A stretch of DNA of 64,000 nt from Brucella anthropi ATCC 49188 (GTDB lineage: Bacteria > Pseudomonadota > Alphaproteobacteria > Rhizobiales > Rhizobiaceae), in NCBI RefSeq assembly GCF_000017405.1, contig NC_009667.1:2280001-2344000 (forward strand), written 5' to 3'. Made by a program: the position numbers and the translations under genes. Under the pieces are notes generated by a model. That model saw nothing but the letters and a program-made list of their open reading frames with translations. It made no database searches and had not been told where the DNA came from. The stretch's first letter is position 1, and each line of letters opens with the position of its first letter. Shown piece by piece: positions 10,019-19,998 of the stretch.

Positions 10019-11106
10019 GCGGTGTCTTTAGCTTTGTCGGCCCGCTCAAGCAAGCTGGCGTCACCATAGGAATAAAAGCGATAGCCATTGCTGATGGCGT
10101 GTTCATAGGCGGCGTGCATCGTCTCAAAGCCGCTGAAGGCCGATACCAGCATGAACAGCGTCGAGCGCGGCAGATGGAAGTTGGTCATCAGCAGATCGAC
10201 TGCACGGAACTTGTAGCCCGGCGTGATGAAGATATCGGTCGCACCGGCCCACGGACGGATGATGCCATCTTCGCCCGCAGCACTTTCGATCAGGCGCAGC
10301 GACGTCGTACCAACGCAGATGATCTTGCCGCCCCGCTCGTGCACAGCATTGAGCGCATCGGCGGTCCGCTGCGACACATAACCGATTTCAGAATGCATCT
10401 TGTGGTCGGTCGTATCGTCGGCCTTGACCGGCAAGAACGTTCCCGCCCCCACATGCAGCGTTACGAAATGTTCTTCAACGCCTTTGGCCTTGATCTTTTC
10501 CAGAAGATCGGGCGTGAAATGCAATCCGGCAGTGGGAGCGGCAACAGCGCCCTCTTCGCGGGCATAGACCGTCTGATAGTCCTTGCGGTCGCGCTCGTCT
10601 TCGGCGCGCTTCGACGCGATATAGGGTGGCAGTGGAATATGCCCGACCGATGCGATGGCCTCATCCAGCATGGCGCCGGAAAGGTCGAACACGAGAAGCG
10701 CTTCGCCCGCATCGCCCTTTTCCGCCACGGTGGCATCAAGTGTACCAAGGAAGCAGCTTGAACCGGAATGGCCGAAACGGATGCGGTCGCCCTCCTTTAC
10801 GCGCTTGCCCGGACGCAGAAACGCTTTCCAGCGATCCGGACCGGTGCGCATATGCAACGTGGCGCTGACCTGCGAAATATTGCCATCGCGCTCGCGCATG
10901 CCTTCAAGCTGCGCGGGTATCACCTTGGTATCATTGAAAACAAGCGCATCGCCGGGTTGCAATAGATCGGGCAGCTCGAACACCTGTCGATCTTCGAATG
11001 GCTGGCCGGGACGGACACGCAACAGTCTGGCGTGGTCACGTGGTTCGGCTGGACGCAGAGCAATGCTCTCTTCCGGCAAATCGAAATCGAAAAGATCAAC
11101 ACGCAT
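10015..11106 (-). CDS. queA: S-adenosylmethionine:tRNA ribosyltransferase-isomerase
   Basis: A 363-residue QueA that adds the epoxycyclopentanediol ring of epoxyqueuosine to preQ1-modified tRNA, using S-adenosylmethionine as ribosyl donor. Typical blocks are the start [18 protein letters not shown], then [15 protein letters not shown], the central [28 protein letters not shown], and the C-terminal [17 protein letters not shown]. It lies directly upstream of tgt and overlaps it by 4 bases. The next gene upstream (ppiB) is separated by a palindromic repeat and ppiB's terminator, so queA-tgt looks like its own unit. Confidence 0.96.
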   Translation of the reverse strand: MRVDLFDFDLPEESIALRPAEPRDHARLLRVRPGQPFEDRQVFELPDLLQPGDALVFNDTKVIPAQLEGMRERDGNISQVSATLHMRTGPDRWKAFLRPGKRVKEGDRIRFGHSGSSCFLGTLDATVAEKGDAGEALLVFDLSGAMLDEAIASVGHIPLPPYIASKRAEDERDRKDYQTVYAREEGAVAAPTAGLHFTPDLLEKIKAKGVEEHFVTLHVGAGTFLPVKADDTTDHKMHSEIGYVSQRTADALNAVHERGGKIICVGTTSLRLIESAAGEDGIIRPWAGATDIFITPGYKFRAVDLLMTNFHLPRSTLFMLVSAFSGFETMHAAYEHAISNGYRFYSYGDASLLERADKAKDTA

Positions 11107-11120
11107 TATGAACCTCTAAA

Positions 11121-11165
11121 GCATTTCCAGCAAAAGTGCGAAGCGGTTTTGCGTTCGGAAATGCG
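11121..11165. repeat. dispersed extragenic palindrome, copy 1
   Basis: GCATTTCC...GGAAATGC arms enclose the shared core AAAAGTGCGAAGCGGTTTTGC-like sequence seen at eight places in the window. It lies between queA and the ppiB terminator. Confidence 0.75.
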
Positions 11166-11171
11166 GTAAAC

Positions 11172-11207
11172 AAATTACGGCCCCGGTATGAACCGGAGCC
11201 GTAATTT
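11172..11207. terminator. terminator downstream of ppiB
   Basis: AAATTACGGC...GCCGTAATTT stem ending about 20 bases after the ppiB stop on the minus strand. Confidence 0.7.
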
Positions 11208-11226
11208 CTCAATGAAATCGGCAGGA

Positions 11227-11733
11227 TCAGATGTCGGCAGCGATGCGCGCCGTCACGATCGTGTCCGGATCGGCAACAGGCTCACCGCGCTTGATCTTGT
11301 CGACATTGTCCATGCCTTCAATGACCTGGCCCCAGACGCTGTACTGGCGGTCGAGCCACGGAGCGTCGGCAAAGCAGATGAAGAACTGCGAATTGGCCGA
11401 ATTCGGGTTGGCCGAACGGGCCATCGAAGCAGTGCCACGCTTGTGCGGCGTGTTGGAGAATTCAGCCTTCAGGTCTGGCTTGTCCGAACCGCCCATGCCC
11501 GCACGCGAGCCATTGAAATGCGCGCCGCCGGTCTTGCCGAACTTCACGTCGCCGGTCTGTGCCATGAATCCGTCGATTACGCGGTGGAACACAACGCCGT
11601 CATAAGCGCCTTCGCGAGCCAGTTCCTTGACGCGCGCAACATGATCCGGCGCGAGGTCTGGATAGAGTTCAAGAACGACGTTGCCCTTGGTGGTTTCCAG
11701 AACGAGCGTGTTTTCAGGGTCTTTGTAAGCCAT
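11227..11733 (-). CDS. ppiB: cytoplasmic cyclophilin-type peptidyl-prolyl isomerase
   Basis: A 168-residue cyclophilin with no signal peptide, so probably cytosolic. The active-site block VVFHRVIDGFMAQTGD holds the catalytic Arg, and NSANSQFFICFADAPWLD matches the substrate-binding surface. It speeds cis-trans isomerisation of Xaa-Pro bonds. It lies 34 bases after a second, secreted cyclophilin gene on the same strand and shares about half of its residues, which suggests an old tandem duplication with split compartments. The next gene upstream is coaD. Confidence 0.93.
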   Translation of the reverse strand: MAYKDPENTLVLETTKGNVVLELYPDLAPDHVARVKELAREGAYDGVVFHRVIDGFMAQTGDVKFGKTGGAHFNGSRAGMGGSDKPDLKAEFSNTPHKRGTASMARSANPNSANSQFFICFADAPWLDRQYSVWGQVIEGMDNVDKIKRGEPVADPDTIVTARIAADI

Positions 11734-11767
11734 TGGGCCTCTCCTTGTATTTACTTCTTATCGTATT

Positions 11768-12358
11768 TTACTTTTTATCGGCCTGAAGCGTGGCCTTGAT
11801 GATCTTATCGGGGTTTTCCACGGCGCCATTATCGGCTTCGCTACCCTTCTTTATCTTGTCGACGATATCCATGCCGCTGACAACCTTGCCGACCACAGTG
11901 TACTGGCCGTTGAGGAATGCGCCGTCCGCAAACATGATGAAGAATTGCGAATTGGCCGAATTCGGGTTCTGGCTGCGGGCCATGCCGACCGTGCCGCGCA
12001 CGAAGGGTTCTTTTGAGAACTCTGCCGGAATATCGGGATAGTCGGAACCGCCGGTGCCGACGCGCGAAGCATCGAAACCCTTGTCCACGTTACCGAACTT
12101 TACATCGCCGGTCTGGGCCATGAAGCCCGGAATGACGCGGTGGAAGGCAACGCCGTTATAAGCGCCTTCCCCGACCAGCTTTTCAATCTGGGCGACATGC
12201 TTCGGCGCGAGGTCGGGACGAAGCTGGATGGCAACGTCGCCGTCCTTCAGCTTGAGAACGACGGTGTTTTCGGCATTGGCGGCGGAAGCCGTCTGGACCG
12301 CCCCTTGCGACAGCGCGATAAAGGCAACAGCGGCAAGCGCCGAACGGATGAAAGACAT
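11768..12358 (-). CDS. periplasmic cyclophilin-type peptidyl-prolyl isomerase
   Basis: A 196-residue cyclophilin with a Sec signal peptide (MSFIRSALAAVAFIALS...ASA, cleavage likely around residues 26-28). The active-site region VAFHRVIPGFMAQTGDVKFG and the SQFFIMFADGAFLNGQYTVVG block are intact. It should fold periplasmic or outer-membrane proteins. It sits between coaD (20 bases upstream) and ppiB (34 bases downstream), and all three probably share a transcript. Cyclophilins of both kinds are commonly adjacent in Brucella. Confidence 0.92.
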   Translation of the reverse strand: MSFIRSALAAVAFIALSQGAVQTASAANAENTVVLKLKDGDVAIQLRPDLAPKHVAQIEKLVGEGAYNGVAFHRVIPGFMAQTGDVKFGNVDKGFDASRVGTGGSDYPDIPAEFSKEPFVRGTVGMARSQNPNSANSQFFIMFADGAFLNGQYTVVGKVVSGMDIVDKIKKGSEADNGAVENPDKIIKATLQADKK

Positions 12359-12378
12359 GATCGAAAAACTCCCTGCAG

Positions 12379-12873
12379 TCAGGATTTGAATTTGGTGTTC
12401 AAGGCGGCAGCAACAGCCGCAGGAACGAAGGGCTTTATATCGCCGCCCATGGAGGCAATCTGGCGGACCAATGTGGCGGTAATTGTGCGTACTGCCGGGT
12501 CTGCCGGCAGGAATACGGTCTGCAATTCCGGCGCCATAGTGCCGTTCATGCCCGCCATCTGCATTTCATAGTCGAGATCGGTGCCATCGCGCAAACCACG
12601 CACCATCAATTGTGCGGCATGTTTGCGCGCTGCATCGATAACCAGCCCGTCGAAGGAAATGACCGATACCCGGCCTGCATCCTTGCCCAATATGGCCTTG
12701 GAGCTTTCACCGATGAGCGCCACGCGTTCCTCGAAGGTGAAGAGAGGTTTTTTGCCGGGATGAACGCCGATCGCGACAATAACCTCGTCGGCAAGGCGCA
12801 AGGCACCTTTGAGGACATCCATATGGCCGTTTGTCACCGGGTCGAAGGAGCCCGCATAAATCGCGATCGTCAT
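12379..12873 (-). CDS. coaD: pantetheine-phosphate adenylyltransferase
   Basis: A 164-residue nucleotidyltransferase that joins AMP to 4'-phosphopantetheine in coenzyme A synthesis. The start [18 protein letters not shown] carries the TNGH version of the HxGH motif, and the end keeps SSTxV-like features in the form [17 protein letters not shown]. Length matches the bacterial enzyme. It heads the coaD-cyclophilin-ppiB run. A divergent small membrane-protein gene starts 195 bases away. Confidence 0.95.
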   Translation of the reverse strand: MTIAIYAGSFDPVTNGHMDVLKGALRLADEVIVAIGVHPGKKPLFTFEERVALIGESSKAILGKDAGRVSVISFDGLVIDAARKHAAQLMVRGLRDGTDLDYEMQMAGMNGTMAPELQTVFLPADPAVRTITATLVRQIASMGGDIKPFVPAAVAAALNTKFKS

Positions 12874-13067
12874 TTCTTCCAGCTAGCCTTTTCTGACGGG
12901 ATTTTCAACAAGAACCACTGCGATAAGAAAACAGAAACCAAGAAACCAGATGAATGCGATATGAACAGCAATTTCACGACAAGTTCACAACCGATTTACC
13001 AAGATAGGTGCAAGTTTGGTGCAACCTTTTCGCTTCTGAAGCGTATGTATGTCGAAAGGATAACACG

Positions 13068-13217
13068 ATGATGATCTTTCTTCTGGCATTATCCATGATG
13101 GTCGCGATGGCTGCATCGGCAATCATACTGCTTCTCGAAGAGAACGAGTCCAAGCGTCAGCGCGTGCGTCAGGTGACATTTGACATCAATAGCTTGCGCA
13201 ACATGCGTTCGCGCTGA
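13068..13217 (+). CDS. 49-residue single-span membrane protein, unknown function
   Basis: Start at the second-line ATG after AAAGGA (13055-13060) gives 49 residues. The first 22 form a hydrophobic span rich in Met, Leu, Ala and Ile (MMIFLLALSMMVAMAASAII). A charged tail follows with KRQRVRQ and NSLRNMRSR. A strong terminator stands 90 bases downstream. Codon use looks like neighbouring genes, and the ribosome-binding site is good. No family is recognised. Confidence 0.6.
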   Translation: MMIFLLALSMMVAMAASAIILLLEENESKRQRVRQVTFDINSLRNMRSR

Positions 13218-13303
13218 GTATTAGCAGCCGAGTTCACGCAATAGCGTTGGAGCTTGCTGTGAAAGAGTTTCTGTGATCGCCAATTCCTCCAGTCTTGGCA
13301 TCT

Positions 13304-13340
13304 GAAAAAGGCCGATGGTTCCCGCCATCGGCCTTTTTCA
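13304..13340 (+). terminator. strong rho-independent terminator
   Basis: AAAAAGGCCGATGG...CCATCGGCCTTTTT, a 14-base perfect stem with A and T runs, after the small membrane-protein gene. Confidence 0.85.
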
Positions 13341-13351
13341 TTGATCTATAT

Positions 13352-13438
13352 AAAAAGCCCGGGTCCGTTGGTTTGTCGCATTATCCGATGCAAAACTGTT
13401 TCACACTTTTGGCTCGAAAATGCTCTACCCCGGGCTTC
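13352..13438 (-). terminator. gyrA terminator whose loop holds a dispersed palindrome (copy 2)
   Basis: On the minus strand, AAGCCCGGG...CCCGGGCTTTTTA forms the base of a stem just after the gyrA stop. The roughly 65-base interior carries the shared repeat core (AAAAGTGTGAAACAGTTTTGC), so a repeat copy appears to have landed within or next to the terminator loop. Confidence 0.6.
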
Positions 13439-13442
13439 TCTA

Positions 13443-16250
13443 TTATTCTTCGGTGTCCGCGATTGGTGCTTCGCCTTCAGAGGCTGCCTCGCCCTCACTG
13501 CCGTTTTCTTCATCGCTATCCGCTTCGGATATGCGTTCGACCGAGACGACCTTTTCGCCATCCGCCGTGTTGAAGATCGTGACGCCCTTGGTGGAACGTC
13601 CGGCAATACGGATACCGTCAACCGGTACGCGAATGAGCTGTCCGCCATCGGAAACAAGCAGAATCTGGTCGCTCGCCTCGACCGGGAACAGGGCAACGAG
13701 CTTGCCGATTTCGTCGGTCTTCGACGTGTCGGTAGCGCGGATGCCCTTGCCGCCACGGCCTGAAACGCGGAACTCGTAGGACGAGGAACGTTTGCCGTAA
13801 CCGTATTCGCTGACAGTCAGCACGGTTTCTTCGCGGGCCTTCAGCTCCTGATAGAGCTCTTCGGTCAGTTCCGCATCGGTTCCGACGTCCTCGCCGACAA
13901 CCACGATGTCGTCTGCGTCGTCCGCACCCTGCGCCCGGCGCTCGGCAATCGAACGCTTGAGATAGGCGGAACGGGTTGATGCATCGGCATCGACGTGATG
14001 CAGGATCGCCATGGAGATGACCTTGTCGCCATCGGCCAGATTGATGCCGCGCACGCCGATCGAGTTGCGGCCTGCAAAGACGCGCACATCGGTAACCGGG
14101 AATCGAATGCACTGGCCACCGGCACAGGTCAGAAGCACATCGTCGAATTCCGTACAGGTATCGACGGAGAGGATTTCATCGCCCTCGTCTTCCAACTTCA
14201 TCGCGATCTTGCCGTTGCGGTTGACCTGAACGAAGTCGGACAACTTGTTACGGCGAACCGTACCGCGCGTGGTCGAGAACATGACGTCGAGATTTGCCCA
14301 GGATTCTTCATCCTCCGGCAACGGCATGATTGTGGTGATGCGCTCGCCCTGCTGCAATGGCAGCATGTTGATGAGCGCCTTGCCGCGCGACTGCGGTGTA
14401 CCGACAGGCAGACGCCAGACCTTCTCCTTGTAGACAATGCCACGCGAGGAGAAGAACAGAACCGGCGTATGCGTATTGGCAACAAACAGACGTGTTACGA
14501 AATCCTCATCCTTAGTCGCCATGCCGGAACGGCCCTTGCCGCCGCGGCGCTGCGCACGATAGGTCGTTAGCGGAACGCGCTTGATATAGCCTGCATGGCT
14601 GACGGTGACGACCATATCCTCACGGGCGATCAGGTCTTCGTCATCCATTTCGGCGCCACCGAAACCGATTTCGGTGCGGCGTGGCGTGGCGAACTCGTCA
14701 CGAACCGCAATCATCTCATCCTTGACGATCGTCATCACGCGCAGGCGCGACGAGAGAATGTCGAGATAATCGCGGATTTCCTCGCCGATCTTGTTCAGTT
14801 CGTCTGCCACTTCGTCGCGACCGAGCGCGGTCAGGCGCTGCAAACGCAGGTCGAGAATGGCACGAGCCTGTTCTTCGGAGAGGTTATAGGTGTCGTCTTC
14901 ATTGATACGATGGCGCGGATCGTCGATGAGACGGATCAGCGGAGCCACATCGACTGCAGGCCAGCGACGTTCCATCAACTGCTCGCGGGCCGTCGTTGGA
15001 TCGGGCGCACGACGGATGAGTGCAATCACCTCATCGATATTGGCGACCGCAATTGCAAGGCCGACCAACACATGCGCGCGGTCGCGCGCCTTGTTGAGCA
15101 GGAACTTGGTGCGGCGCGTCACGACTTCCTCGCGGAAGGCAACAAAAGCGCGCAGCATGTCGAGCAGATTGAGCTGTTCCGGCTTGCCGCCGTTCAGCGC
15201 CACCATGTTGCAACCGAACGAGGTTTGCAGCGGCGTGTAGCGATAGAGCTGGTTCAGAACGACATCGGCAACGGCGTCGCGCTTGAGTTCGACCACAACG
15301 CGATAGCCTTCGCGGTCGGATTCGTCACGCAGATCGGAAATGCCTTCGATGCGCTTGTCGCGCACCAGTTCGGCCATTTTCTCGATCATCGAAGCCTTGT
15401 TCACCTGATACGGGATCTCGGTGATGATAATGGCTTCGCGGTCACCGCGCATCGGCTCAATGGTGGCCCGCCCGCGCATGATCACAGAACCGCGCCCGGT
15501 CGTGTAGGCGGAATTGATGCCTGCGCGTCCGAGGATGATGCCACCGGTCGGGAAATCCGGACCAGGGATGATCTCAATCATTTCTTCCAACTGAATGGCC
15601 GGATTCTCGATGAGCGCTACGCAGCCATCAATGACTTCACCGAGATTGTGTGGCGGAATGTTGGTCGCCATGCCGACAGCGATACCGCCCGAACCGTTGA
15701 CGAGCAGGTTCGGGAAGCGTGCAGGCATAACCACAGGTTCCTGCTCGCGGCCGTCATAATTGTCCTGGAAGTCGACCGTGTCCTTGTCGATGTCCGACAG
15801 GATGGATTCGGTAAGCTTTTCCAGACGGCATTCGGTGTAACGCATCGCTGCCGGCGGATCGCCGTCGATGGAGCCGAAATTGCCCTGCCCGTCGACAAGC
15901 GGATCGCGCATGGAGAAATCCTGCGCCATACGCACGAGAGCGTCATAAATAGAAGCGTCGCCATGCGGGTGATACTTACCCATGACCTCACCGACCACAC
16001 CCGCCGACTTACGGTACGGGCGGTTATAGGCGAGGTTCATCTCGTTCATGGCGTGGAGAATGCGGCGATGCACGGGCTTCAGGCCGTCGCGCACATCGGG
16101 CAGCGCACGGCTCACGATAACGCTCATCGCGTAATCGAGATAGGAGCGCTGCATCTCCTCGATAATGGAAATCGGTTCGATACCGCTAGGGCCGCCGTTT
16201 GGGCCACCATTCATATCGTCGGAACCGGGTGGAGGCGTTTGATCTGACAC
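13443..16250 (-). CDS. gyrA: DNA gyrase subunit A
   Basis: A 935-residue gyrase A subunit, the breakage-reunion half of the enzyme that adds negative supercoils. The N-terminal domain has [18 protein letters not shown] and the quinolone pocket [18 protein letters not shown]. The catalytic Tyr lies in MRYTECRL (about residue 138). The C-terminal beta-pinwheel includes the GyrA-box-like [10 protein letters not shown] near residue 565. There is an acidic insert near residue 790 and an acidic tail, as seen in other Hyphomicrobiales. The residue matching E. coli Ser83 is Ala99, while Asp87 is kept as Asp103. It is followed by a terminator and faces marC. Confidence 0.97.
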   Translation of the reverse strand: MSDQTPPPGSDDMNGGPNGGPSGIEPISIIEEMQRSYLDYAMSVIVSRALPDVRDGLKPVHRRILHAMNEMNLAYNRPYRKSAGVVGEVMGKYHPHGDASIYDALVRMAQDFSMRDPLVDGQGNFGSIDGDPPAAMRYTECRLEKLTESILSDIDKDTVDFQDNYDGREQEPVVMPARFPNLLVNGSGGIAVGMATNIPPHNLGEVIDGCVALIENPAIQLEEMIEIIPGPDFPTGGIILGRAGINSAYTTGRGSVIMRGRATIEPMRGDREAIIITEIPYQVNKASMIEKMAELVRDKRIEGISDLRDESDREGYRVVVELKRDAVADVVLNQLYRYTPLQTSFGCNMVALNGGKPEQLNLLDMLRAFVAFREEVVTRRTKFLLNKARDRAHVLVGLAIAVANIDEVIALIRRAPDPTTAREQLMERRWPAVDVAPLIRLIDDPRHRINEDDTYNLSEEQARAILDLRLQRLTALGRDEVADELNKIGEEIRDYLDILSSRLRVMTIVKDEMIAVRDEFATPRRTEIGFGGAEMDDEDLIAREDMVVTVSHAGYIKRVPLTTYRAQRRGGKGRSGMATKDEDFVTRLFVANTHTPVLFFSSRGIVYKEKVWRLPVGTPQSRGKALINMLPLQQGERITTIMPLPEDEESWANLDVMFSTTRGTVRRNKLSDFVQVNRNGKIAMKLEDEGDEILSVDTCTEFDDVLLTCAGGQCIRFPVTDVRVFAGRNSIGVRGINLADGDKVISMAILHHVDADASTRSAYLKRSIAERRAQGADDADDIVVVGEDVGTDAELTEELYQELKAREETVLTVSEYGYGKRSSSYEFRVSGRGGKGIRATDTSKTDEIGKLVALFPVEASDQILLVSDGGQLIRVPVDGIRIAGRSTKGVTIFNTADGEKVVSVERISEADSDEENGSEGEAASEGEAPIADTEE

Positions 16251-16500
16251 TATTCAGATTTCTTTCTCAACAGAATCGATAAAGTCACTTTATAACGGAA
16301 ACCAGCAAAAAACGCCAATTTCACGACCGTTTCGGCGGGCTATTTCCGTCTGTCAATTCAATGACTTAAAAGATATTCACATAAAGATTGAGCAACGATG
16401 TTGCCCGGACGGGCGCTTTGCGTCGACCATGTGCCGTCGATCGTCTACAATCCATGTATCCGATTGAGCATAACATACCAACAAGAAGGGCGCGTGCAGT

Positions 16501-17130
16501 ATGGGGTTCTACGATACGGTTTTCAGCGCGTTCGTCACCCTGCTTGTTACAATCGATCCGCCCGGACTGGCGCCATTGTTTCTGGCGCTCACGCCGGGCA
16601 TGGAGCGGCACCACCGCGGACAGGTGGCGCTTCGCGCCTCCATCATCGGTTTTATCGTGATGGCGCTCTTTGCCATTGCGGGCGCGCAGATACTCGGCAT
16701 GTTCGGCATTACCATCGGTGCGTTCCGCGTTGCCGGTGGCCTGTTGCTGTTCTGGATCGCATTTGAGATGATTTTCGAGAAGCGGACAGAGCGCAAGGAA
16801 AAGAGCGCCGAGGTTGCCATCACCAAGGACCATATCCGCAATATTGCCGCTTTCCCGCTTGCCATTCCGCTGATTGCCGGTCCGGGCGCAATTTCGGCAA
16901 TCGTGCTGACCTCGGACTCATTCCATGGCGTCGGGCCGCGTTTGGCCCTTCTTGGCGTCATCTTCGTCTGCCTGCTGATTACCTATCTCGTGCTGCTGCT
17001 GGCCGAGCGCGTCGACCGGTTTCTGGGCGAAACCGGTCGTTCCATCCTGACCCGCCTTCTCGGCGTCATTCTGGCAGCGCTTGCCGTTCAGTTCGTTGCA
17101 GATGGCATCAAGACACTCATCACCGGTTAA
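16501..17130 (+). CDS. MarC-family integral membrane protein
   Basis: A 209-residue protein with about six membrane segments. The first is YDTVFSAFVTLLVTIDPPGLAPLFLAL, whose DPPG-like element is typical of MarC/YchE proteins; PLAIPLIAGPGAISAIV marks the middle. Despite the name, MarC proteins have no proven role in antibiotic resistance, and the function is unknown. The gene starts 250 bases from gyrA on the opposite strand. Its stop overlaps the convergent phnE stop by 4 bases (17127-17130), which marks the edge of the phosphonate cluster. Confidence 0.9.
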   Translation: MGFYDTVFSAFVTLLVTIDPPGLAPLFLALTPGMERHHRGQVALRASIIGFIVMALFAIAGAQILGMFGITIGAFRVAGGLLLFWIAFEMIFEKRTERKEKSAEVAITKDHIRNIAAFPLAIPLIAGPGAISAIVLTSDSFHGVGPRLALLGVIFVCLLITYLVLLLAERVDRFLGETGRSILTRLLGVILAALAVQFVADGIKTLITG

Positions 17131-17999
17131 GCCGATTTCTGTGCCTTCTTGCCAATCATGGCGTGACGCAGCTTGGACGAGAACCAGTCGATCACGGCAA
17201 CAGCGATCAGGATCATGATGATCAGGAAGGAAACGTCCTGAAGGTTCAGAACCTTGATCTGTTCCGCCAGATGCGCGCCGATGCCACCTGCCCCAACAAT
17301 ACCGATGATCGTTGCCGAACGGGTGTTTGACTCGAAGAAGTAAAGCACCTGACTGCCGATCAGTGGCAAAACCTGTGGCAGCACGCCGAAGCGATAACCG
17401 TGCAGCTTGCCGCCACCCGACGAGACCACGCCTTCGACCGGCTTCTTGTCGGCCCCTTCAATGGCTTCCGAGAACAGCTTGCCGAATGCGCCGAAATCCG
17501 AGCAGGCGATGGCGAGGATACCGGCAAACGGCCCAAGCCCCACAACCGACACCCAGATCAGCGCCCAGATCAGCGTATCGACGCCGCGAATGGTATCGAG
17601 GAAGCGGCGGATGCCGAAATGCAGGAAGACATTCGGAATGATGTTCTTCGCCGCCAGAAAACCGAATGGAAAAGCGAGGATCGCTGCCAGCAATGTGCCG
17701 AGATAGGCGATTGCCAGCGTTTCCATCATCGACCAGAGATAAAGGCTGAAACGACCGCCGGATGATGGCGGCATCATCATCAAGGCGAAATCGCCGAGGC
17801 GACCGAGGCCGTTTAGAATGCGCAGCAGCGAAAAATCGAGCCAGTAGAAGGCGAACCAGACCGAAGCGATAAGCGCTACGGTTAAAATCGCCAGATTGCG
17901 CCATGTGCGCCCATTGCCGAACAGATCGGCATATTCGGCTCTGAGTTCCTTTTCGTGCGCATGCGCTTCGCGGGAGAGACTTTGTGCAATGTCGGTCAT
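17127..17999 (-). CDS. phnE: phosphonate ABC transporter permease (first copy, distal)
   Basis: A 290-residue inner-membrane permease for phosphonate uptake. The ATG at 17999 is preferred because GGAGAG lies just upstream and only 10 bases separate it from the other phnE stop. The permease signature EAIEGADKKPVEGVVSSGGG stands near residue 175. The last third has GAGGIGAHLAEQI and several hydrophobic spans. It is the last gene of the phn run. With its neighbour it should form the PhnE1-PhnE2 channel used with PhnC and PhnD. It extends to the marC stop. Confidence 0.92.
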   Translation of the reverse strand: MTDIAQSLSREAHAHEKELRAEYADLFGNGRTWRNLAILTVALIASVWFAFYWLDFSLLRILNGLGRLGDFALMMMPPSSGGRFSLYLWSMMETLAIAYLGTLLAAILAFPFGFLAAKNIIPNVFLHFGIRRFLDTIRGVDTLIWALIWVSVVGLGPFAGILAIACSDFGAFGKLFSEAIEGADKKPVEGVVSSGGGKLHGYRFGVLPQVLPLIGSQVLYFFESNTRSATIIGIVGAGGIGAHLAEQIKVLNLQDVSFLIIMILIAVAVIDWFSSKLRHAMIGKKAQKSA

Positions 18000-18009
18000 A
18001 ATTCTCTCC

Positions 18010-18882
18010 TCAACCAATACGGCCAAGCAGTGCGTGACGCACGCGCTGGGTGACAAGATCGATCACGACGATCGTCACGATGATCAGAAGCAGAATGGCG
18101 CTGACATCGCTGTAATAGAACTGGCGGATCGAGGTAAGCAGTTCCTGCCCGATGCCGCCTGCCCCCACAAAACCCATGACGGAAGCGCCGCGCACGTTGA
18201 TTTCAAAGCGCAGCAGGCCATAGGAAGCAAAATTTGCGGCCACTTGCGGCAGCACGGCAAAGCGAATGACCTGCAAGCCGGAGCCGCCCGATGCGCGAAT
18301 ACCTTCTACCGGGCGCATATCGATATTCTCGACGACTTCGGAGAACAGCTTGCCCAGTGCTCCTGTCGTATGAAGCATCAGTGCCAGCACACCGGCCATC
18401 GGCCCAAGACCGAAGGCGATAACGAACAGCAGCGCGAAGACGATTTCTGGAACCGTACGCAACAATTCCAGCCCGCGACGAACGATGAAGCGAACCGTCG
18501 AATTGGGAGCCATGTTGGATGATGCTGCGAAGGAAGCGGCGAAAGCGACGACTGCACCGATCAATGTCGCCAGATAGGCGATCAACAGCGTCTCAAACAG
18601 CATCTTGAGCCAGCCGCCGAGGTTCCAGTACCAGGCAGCGAGGTCGCCCCAGAAATTGGCGATGGTCAGATCCGGCAGAATGCGACCGAGATAGCTTGTA
18701 AAGCGAAAGAGATTTTCGACCAGTGTGCCCGGCCGAACATCGGCAACGACGGAGGCAGCAATGGCGACAACGACAAGCGCGAGGAGCAGCGCGATACCGT
18801 AGAGACGCCGTTTGCCGACTTCTCTGCGATAATCGGCAAGCAGGCCTTTTGCACCGTTGCCGTCGAGTGAGGATACCGTCAT
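18010..18882 (-). CDS. phnE: phosphonate ABC transporter permease (second copy, proximal)
   Basis: A 290-residue permease clearly related to the next gene. The coupling-loop motif is EVVENIDMRPVEGIRASGG, and GAGGIGQELLTSI marks the final segments. A cytoplasmic lead of about 30 residues precedes the first span (GIALLLALVVVAIAASVV). Two different PhnE subunits are common in rhizobial phosphonate transporters and probably form a heterodimer. A dispersed palindrome and a hairpin lie between this gene and phnD, which could lower permease expression compared with the binding protein. Confidence 0.92.
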   Translation of the reverse strand: MTVSSLDGNGAKGLLADYRREVGKRRLYGIALLLALVVVAIAASVVADVRPGTLVENLFRFTSYLGRILPDLTIANFWGDLAAWYWNLGGWLKMLFETLLIAYLATLIGAVVAFAASFAASSNMAPNSTVRFIVRRGLELLRTVPEIVFALLFVIAFGLGPMAGVLALMLHTTGALGKLFSEVVENIDMRPVEGIRASGGSGLQVIRFAVLPQVAANFASYGLLRFEINVRGASVMGFVGAGGIGQELLTSIRQFYYSDVSAILLLIIVTIVVIDLVTQRVRHALLGRIG

Positions 18883-18900
18883 GCGAGATTCCTTTAATCA

Positions 18901-18948
18901 AGCATGATCTTGTCCGAAAACCGGTTCCCACTTTTCGGGATCATGCTC
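18901..18948. repeat. dispersed extragenic palindrome, copy 3
   Basis: AGCATGAT...ATCATGCT arms around TCCGAAAACCGG and CACTTTTCGGG, the reverse orientation of the shared core. It lies between phnD and phnE. Confidence 0.75.
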
Positions 18949-18954
18949 TAAAAA

Positions 18955-18983
18955 ATGCCCGGAACGGGTTAGGTTCCGGGCAC
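18955..18983 (-). terminator. hairpin after phnD (attenuator or RNA stabiliser)
   Basis: TGCCCGGAAC...GTTCCGGGCA, a 10-base perfect stem between phnD and phnE. Without a long T run it may protect or attenuate rather than end the transcript. Confidence 0.5.
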
Positions 18984-19000
18984 TTCAATTGTTCTGCGGA

Positions 19001-19942
19001 TTAAGACTTGCGAGCCTTGTCGTTGAACTTGAGCATCTCGATGATTGGTTCGAAATCCTTAGCTTCGGTGGCTACGAATTCCTGATCCTTGCCGTCGGAA
19101 AGGGCGTCAAAGCCAGCCTTGTCCTTGGTTGGCATGTCGAGGAAAGCCTGCTTGATGTCTGCCTTCAACTGGTCTGGCAGCGTGCTGAGAACGGCGAACG
19201 GGCCTTCTGGAAGGAAGTCCGACTTGAAGATGACGCGGAAATCGTCCTTCGTCATTGCCTTGCCGTTGGCGTCTTTCAGAACGCCGCGGCTGACCATACG
19301 GGTCAGGTTGGAATCGTTTTCCGAGTTCCAGGAGTTGGCAGCGGCGTCAGCGGTGCCCTGCGCAAGAGCAAGAACTGCATTTTCATGGCTGCCAGCAAAG
19401 AAGTTCTTACCGAAGAACGTATCGACGCTATAGCCTTCGCGGTTGAGGAAGAAGCGCGGAGCATTGTTGCCCGACGTGGAGTTCGGATCAACGAGAGCAA
19501 TGGTCTTGCCCTTCAGGTCATCCATTTTCTGGTAGGGGCTGTCGGCGCGAACATAAACGACAGAGTAGTAGCCGTTGACGCCGGTGTCATGACGCTGGTT
19601 GACGAGCGGAGTGGTTTCAACGCCGGTCATGACGGCGCGGGCATAAGAAGCCGGGCCATAGAATGCGATCTGGATGTTACCGGCGCGCTGGCCTTCGATG
19701 ACGGCGGCGTAGTCGTTGGCGACGCGCAGCGTGACCTTGGTGCCAAGTTCCTTGCCGAGATATGCAGCCAGAGGTGCATAACGGTCGGAAGTGGTCGAGG
19801 CGTTTTCAGCCGGGATAACGCCCAGAACGATTTCCGGATAATCCTTGCTCCAGTCAGCAGCCTGAGCGGTGGAGGCCATCATTGGCATGGTCAGCGTTGC
19901 GGTAAGCGCAGCCGCCGCCAGAAAGTTTCTACGGTTAAGCAT
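19001..19942 (-). CDS. phnD: phosphonate ABC transporter substrate-binding protein
   Basis: A 313-residue periplasmic binding protein for phosphonates. The signal peptide MLNRRNFLAAAALTATLTMP has twin arginines followed by Asn-Phe-Leu, so Tat export is possible, though Sec is not excluded. The mature part has LGVIPAENAS, IAFYGPASYARA and the TSGNNAPRFFLNREG ligand loop, typical of PhnD. It delivers substrate to the PhnE permeases and PhnC ATPase encoded on either side. There are 56 bases between it and phnC. Confidence 0.94.
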   Translation of the reverse strand: MLNRRNFLAAAALTATLTMPMMASTAQAADWSKDYPEIVLGVIPAENASTTSDRYAPLAAYLGKELGTKVTLRVANDYAAVIEGQRAGNIQIAFYGPASYARAVMTGVETTPLVNQRHDTGVNGYYSVVYVRADSPYQKMDDLKGKTIALVDPNSTSGNNAPRFFLNREGYSVDTFFGKNFFAGSHENAVLALAQGTADAAANSWNSENDSNLTRMVSRGVLKDANGKAMTKDDFRVIFKSDFLPEGPFAVLSTLPDQLKADIKQAFLDMPTKDKAGFDALSDGKDQEFVATEAKDFEPIIEMLKFNDKARKS

Positions 19943-19998
19943 AGGTATCTCCTGTTAATCCTGAGTTTGGAGCGTGTTTTTTCCGGAGCTTTATGCGC

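Noticed and set aside
14595..16247. 550-codon open frame on the plus strand across gyrA
   Set aside because: It lies wholly opposite gyrA, whose protein is unmistakable. The antisense product has no family features, and such long antisense frames are usual in GC-rich genomes.
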